Shown piece after piece: positions 62,863 to 64,000 of a DNA stretch of 64,000 bases. Every line of letters begins with the position of its first letter. The first letter of the stretch is position 1. The notes under the pieces were generated by a model, which saw only the letters and a list, made by a program, of their open reading frames with translations, was not told the origin of the DNA and ran no database searches. The stretch comes from Brevifilum sp029548365. Lineage in GTDB: Bacteria; Chloroflexota; Anaerolineae; Anaerolineales; Anaerolineaceae. The position numbers and the translations under genes were made by a program. Location: the NCBI GenBank assembly GCA_035376985.1, contig DAOSSA010000001.1, positions 124,001 through 188,000 of the forward strand. The letters are read 5' to 3'.

Positions 62863-63750
62863 TTATAGCCAGTCGATGCCAGTTAATTGGCAAGAAAGCT
62901 CCCAAAGCTCTCGGGCCAGGTCTTCTCGCCTAGCGGCTCGGCTGGTTGTTTGAGGCGCGCAGTCTCTGTAATAACTTCCATTTGACAGGTCACTTATCGC
63001 AGGGTCAGATAGAAACAGCAATGTGTCTATAGGTACATTGGTATCAGTACCGCTGTGTCGGCGAAATCTCCAAACCAGGCTGGAAATTCCCCGTTCGCTC
63101 TTTGAAGCTATGCCCGTATTGACCAAGCCAGGATCAACGGCAAAGGCTTCAACGTCCTGGCAGCGGCGGTTCAGTTCAGACGTAAAGAGAATGTTACACA
63201 ATTTCGATCGTTTATATGCCAACAACCCGATGTAAGGCCATGGGTTGCTGATCCTTTTAAAATTGATCGGTACGGTTTTGTGGGCGTAAGATGACATCGT
63301 GATCACCCGCCCGTGTGGTGCTCGCTTGATCCACGGTAATAGCTGGTTTGTTAATGCGAAAGCAGCAAGATGGTTGACAGCAAAGGTCATTTCAATCTTT
63401 TTGTCATTAAATCGCTTATATTCAAGATAAAGCCCTGCGTTATTGATCAGAACATCTAAATATTCATATCCCCACTTTACCAGCAACGCCTGCGCGCCTT
63501 CGCCCAGATTATGTACCTGTTGTTGATATCCCAGGTCTGCCAGGAGAAATTCAATTTTCGCATCAGGCATGGTCTGGAATATATCATTTTTTGCCTGTTG
63601 AATGCGTGTTTCAGAGCGACCCGCGCCGATCACACAAGCCCCTTCTTGAGCAAACCTGGTCGCCGCAGCCAACCCAATCCCTGAAGTTGCCCCGGTGATC
63701 AGCACGGATTTTCCTGCCAAATTGAAGTCTTTATTCACCAATATCCTCAT
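62863..63750 (-). CDS. SDR family oxidoreductase, retinol-dehydrogenase-like
   Basis: 295 residues, longer than classical SDRs. Cofactor motif LITGATSGIGLAAA (about 18-31), Arg in GAGRSETR suggesting NADP(H), INNAGLY, catalytic Ser in ITMSSYAH, and Tyr/Lys in AYKRSKLCN. The long C-terminus and the FAVNHLAAFALT segment resemble retinol-dehydrogenase/WW-domain oxidoreductase relatives. Substrate unknown. It shares no operon with neighbours; the promoter is an extended -10 at 63782. Confidence 0.87.
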   Translation of the reverse strand: MRILVNKDFNLAGKSVLITGATSGIGLAAATRFAQEGACVIGAGRSETRIQQAKNDIFQTMPDAKIEFLLADLGYQQQVHNLGEGAQALLVKWGYEYLDVLINNAGLYLEYKRFNDKKIEMTFAVNHLAAFALTNQLLPWIKRAPHGRVITMSSYAHKTVPINFKRISNPWPYIGLLAYKRSKLCNILFTSELNRRCQDVEAFAVDPGLVNTGIASKSERGISSLVWRFRRHSGTDTNVPIDTLLFLSDPAISDLSNGSYYRDCAPQTTSRAARREDLARELWELSCQLTGIDWL

Positions 63751-63781
63751 TATTTCAACTATGGGTGGCTGACACCGAAGG

Positions 63782-63790
63782 ATTATAGCA
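63782..63790 (-). promoter_or_regulatory. extended -10 promoter of the SDR gene
   Basis: TGCTATAAT on the minus strand, 31 nt before the SDR ATG. No clear -35, which is acceptable for the extended type. Confidence 0.45.
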
Positions 63791-63852
63791 CTAAAGCCAG
63801 TGTATTTGGAACGTAAATAATGTCATTGTTGGTAGAATAGGTTGAAAATCAC

Positions 63853-63861
63853 TGTTATAAT
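63853..63861 (+). promoter_or_regulatory. extended -10 promoter of the right-end gene
   Basis: TGTTATAAT, 65 nt before the ATG at 63927. It is the same TGTTATAAT seen at the promoter of the 20511 gene and diverges from the SDR promoter. Confidence 0.5.
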
Positions 63862-63926
63862 GGGCATCAGTGACGTCAAATTAGGTTTTTATTAATTTTT
63901 CTGACTTTCAAACCCAGAGGACAGCC

Positions 63927-64000
63927 ATGATCCCAAAATCCTTCTATTATGATCGATTGGTAAAAAGTGAAGATCTAAACCATCACAGCACATTATTTGC
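63927..64000 (+). CDS. acyl-CoA thioesterase-like protein, 5' end only
   Basis: Only 24 codons are inside the window: MIPKSFYYDRLVKSEDLNHH and a few more. The N-H-H-x-T-L-F segment matches the start of hotdog-fold acyl-CoA thioesterases (usual pattern NHHGTLFGG). GAGGA lies 6 nt before the ATG. The call rests on this short motif. Confidence 0.5.
   Translation, partial: MIPKSFYYDRLVKSEDLNHHSTLF

Noticed and set aside
1..64000. tRNA, rRNA, CRISPR arrays and insertion sequences
   Set aside because: I looked for T-arm-like GTTCGAATC motifs, regular repeat-spacer patterns and transposase genes, and found none that held up.

Overview
The window reads as chromosomal DNA of an anaerobic, single-membrane bacterium, most likely a member of the Chloroflexota (Anaerolineae-like). 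This is inferred from the style of the proteins, not from a marker gene: surface proteins with Pro/Thr-rich linkers joining zinc-ribbon, LysM and SLBB/HhH modules, a DUF1385 membrane protein, an ADP-forming acetyl-CoA synthetase, many MalT/AfsR-like regulators and several Fe-S/Mo proteins. No rRNA, tRNA, CRISPR array or insertion sequence was seen. Both ends cut genes: an ornithine aminotransferase on the left and an acyl-CoA thioesterase-like gene on the right.

Left part (1-29905), mostly housekeeping. An ornithine node (rocD-argF) is followed by a tightly overlapped minus-strand operon (pgpH-ybeY-membrane protein) and a comEA-like/DUF1385 pair. Then come an M20 dipeptidase, thioredoxin reductase, a LysM protein, HemW, a Tat-exported L,D-transpeptidase, a HAD phosphatase, ADP-forming acetyl-CoA synthetase, glycerate 2-kinase, an LCP wall ligase, bacterioferritin, an alpha/beta hydrolase, a lacI-galK operon with a clear multi-site operator, a TPR-LuxR regulator, an S10 carboxypeptidase and RecD2. 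pgpH and recD2 have -10 boxes 6-7 nt before the ATG and no Shine-Dalgarno, which suggests leaderless mRNAs.

Centre (29997-45194), the most interesting block. A 1068-residue ATPase/TPR/BTAD regulator precedes a 12-gene same-strand array: SDR, KAS III-like enzyme, family-I CoA-transferase, small beta-rich protein, thiolase, DUF35 zinc/OB protein, alpha/beta hydrolase, then a complete branched-chain-amino-acid-type ABC importer (lipoprotein, two ATPases, two permeases). The layout suggests uptake, CoA activation and thiolytic cleavage of an unknown acid. The KAS III-like enzyme keeps its catalytic Cys but has lost the His and Asn of the family, and one permease carries a large extra membrane insertion. 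I know of no described pathway with this gene set.

Right part (45585-64000). A minus-strand FemAB-like/GNAT/DUF4910 trio is separated by a 1.2-kb gene-free stretch from a plus-strand molybdenum hydroxylase (FAD subunit plus a fused Fe-S/Mo subunit), DUF1893 protein and ECF transporter (fused double ATPase, EcfT, and an S component on the other strand). A Cys-rich ferredoxin diverges from a His-rich NifX/NifB-like protein. A lone tyrosine recombinase, a ribbon-helix-helix regulator with its own probable operator, oligoendopeptidase F and a second SDR close the window.
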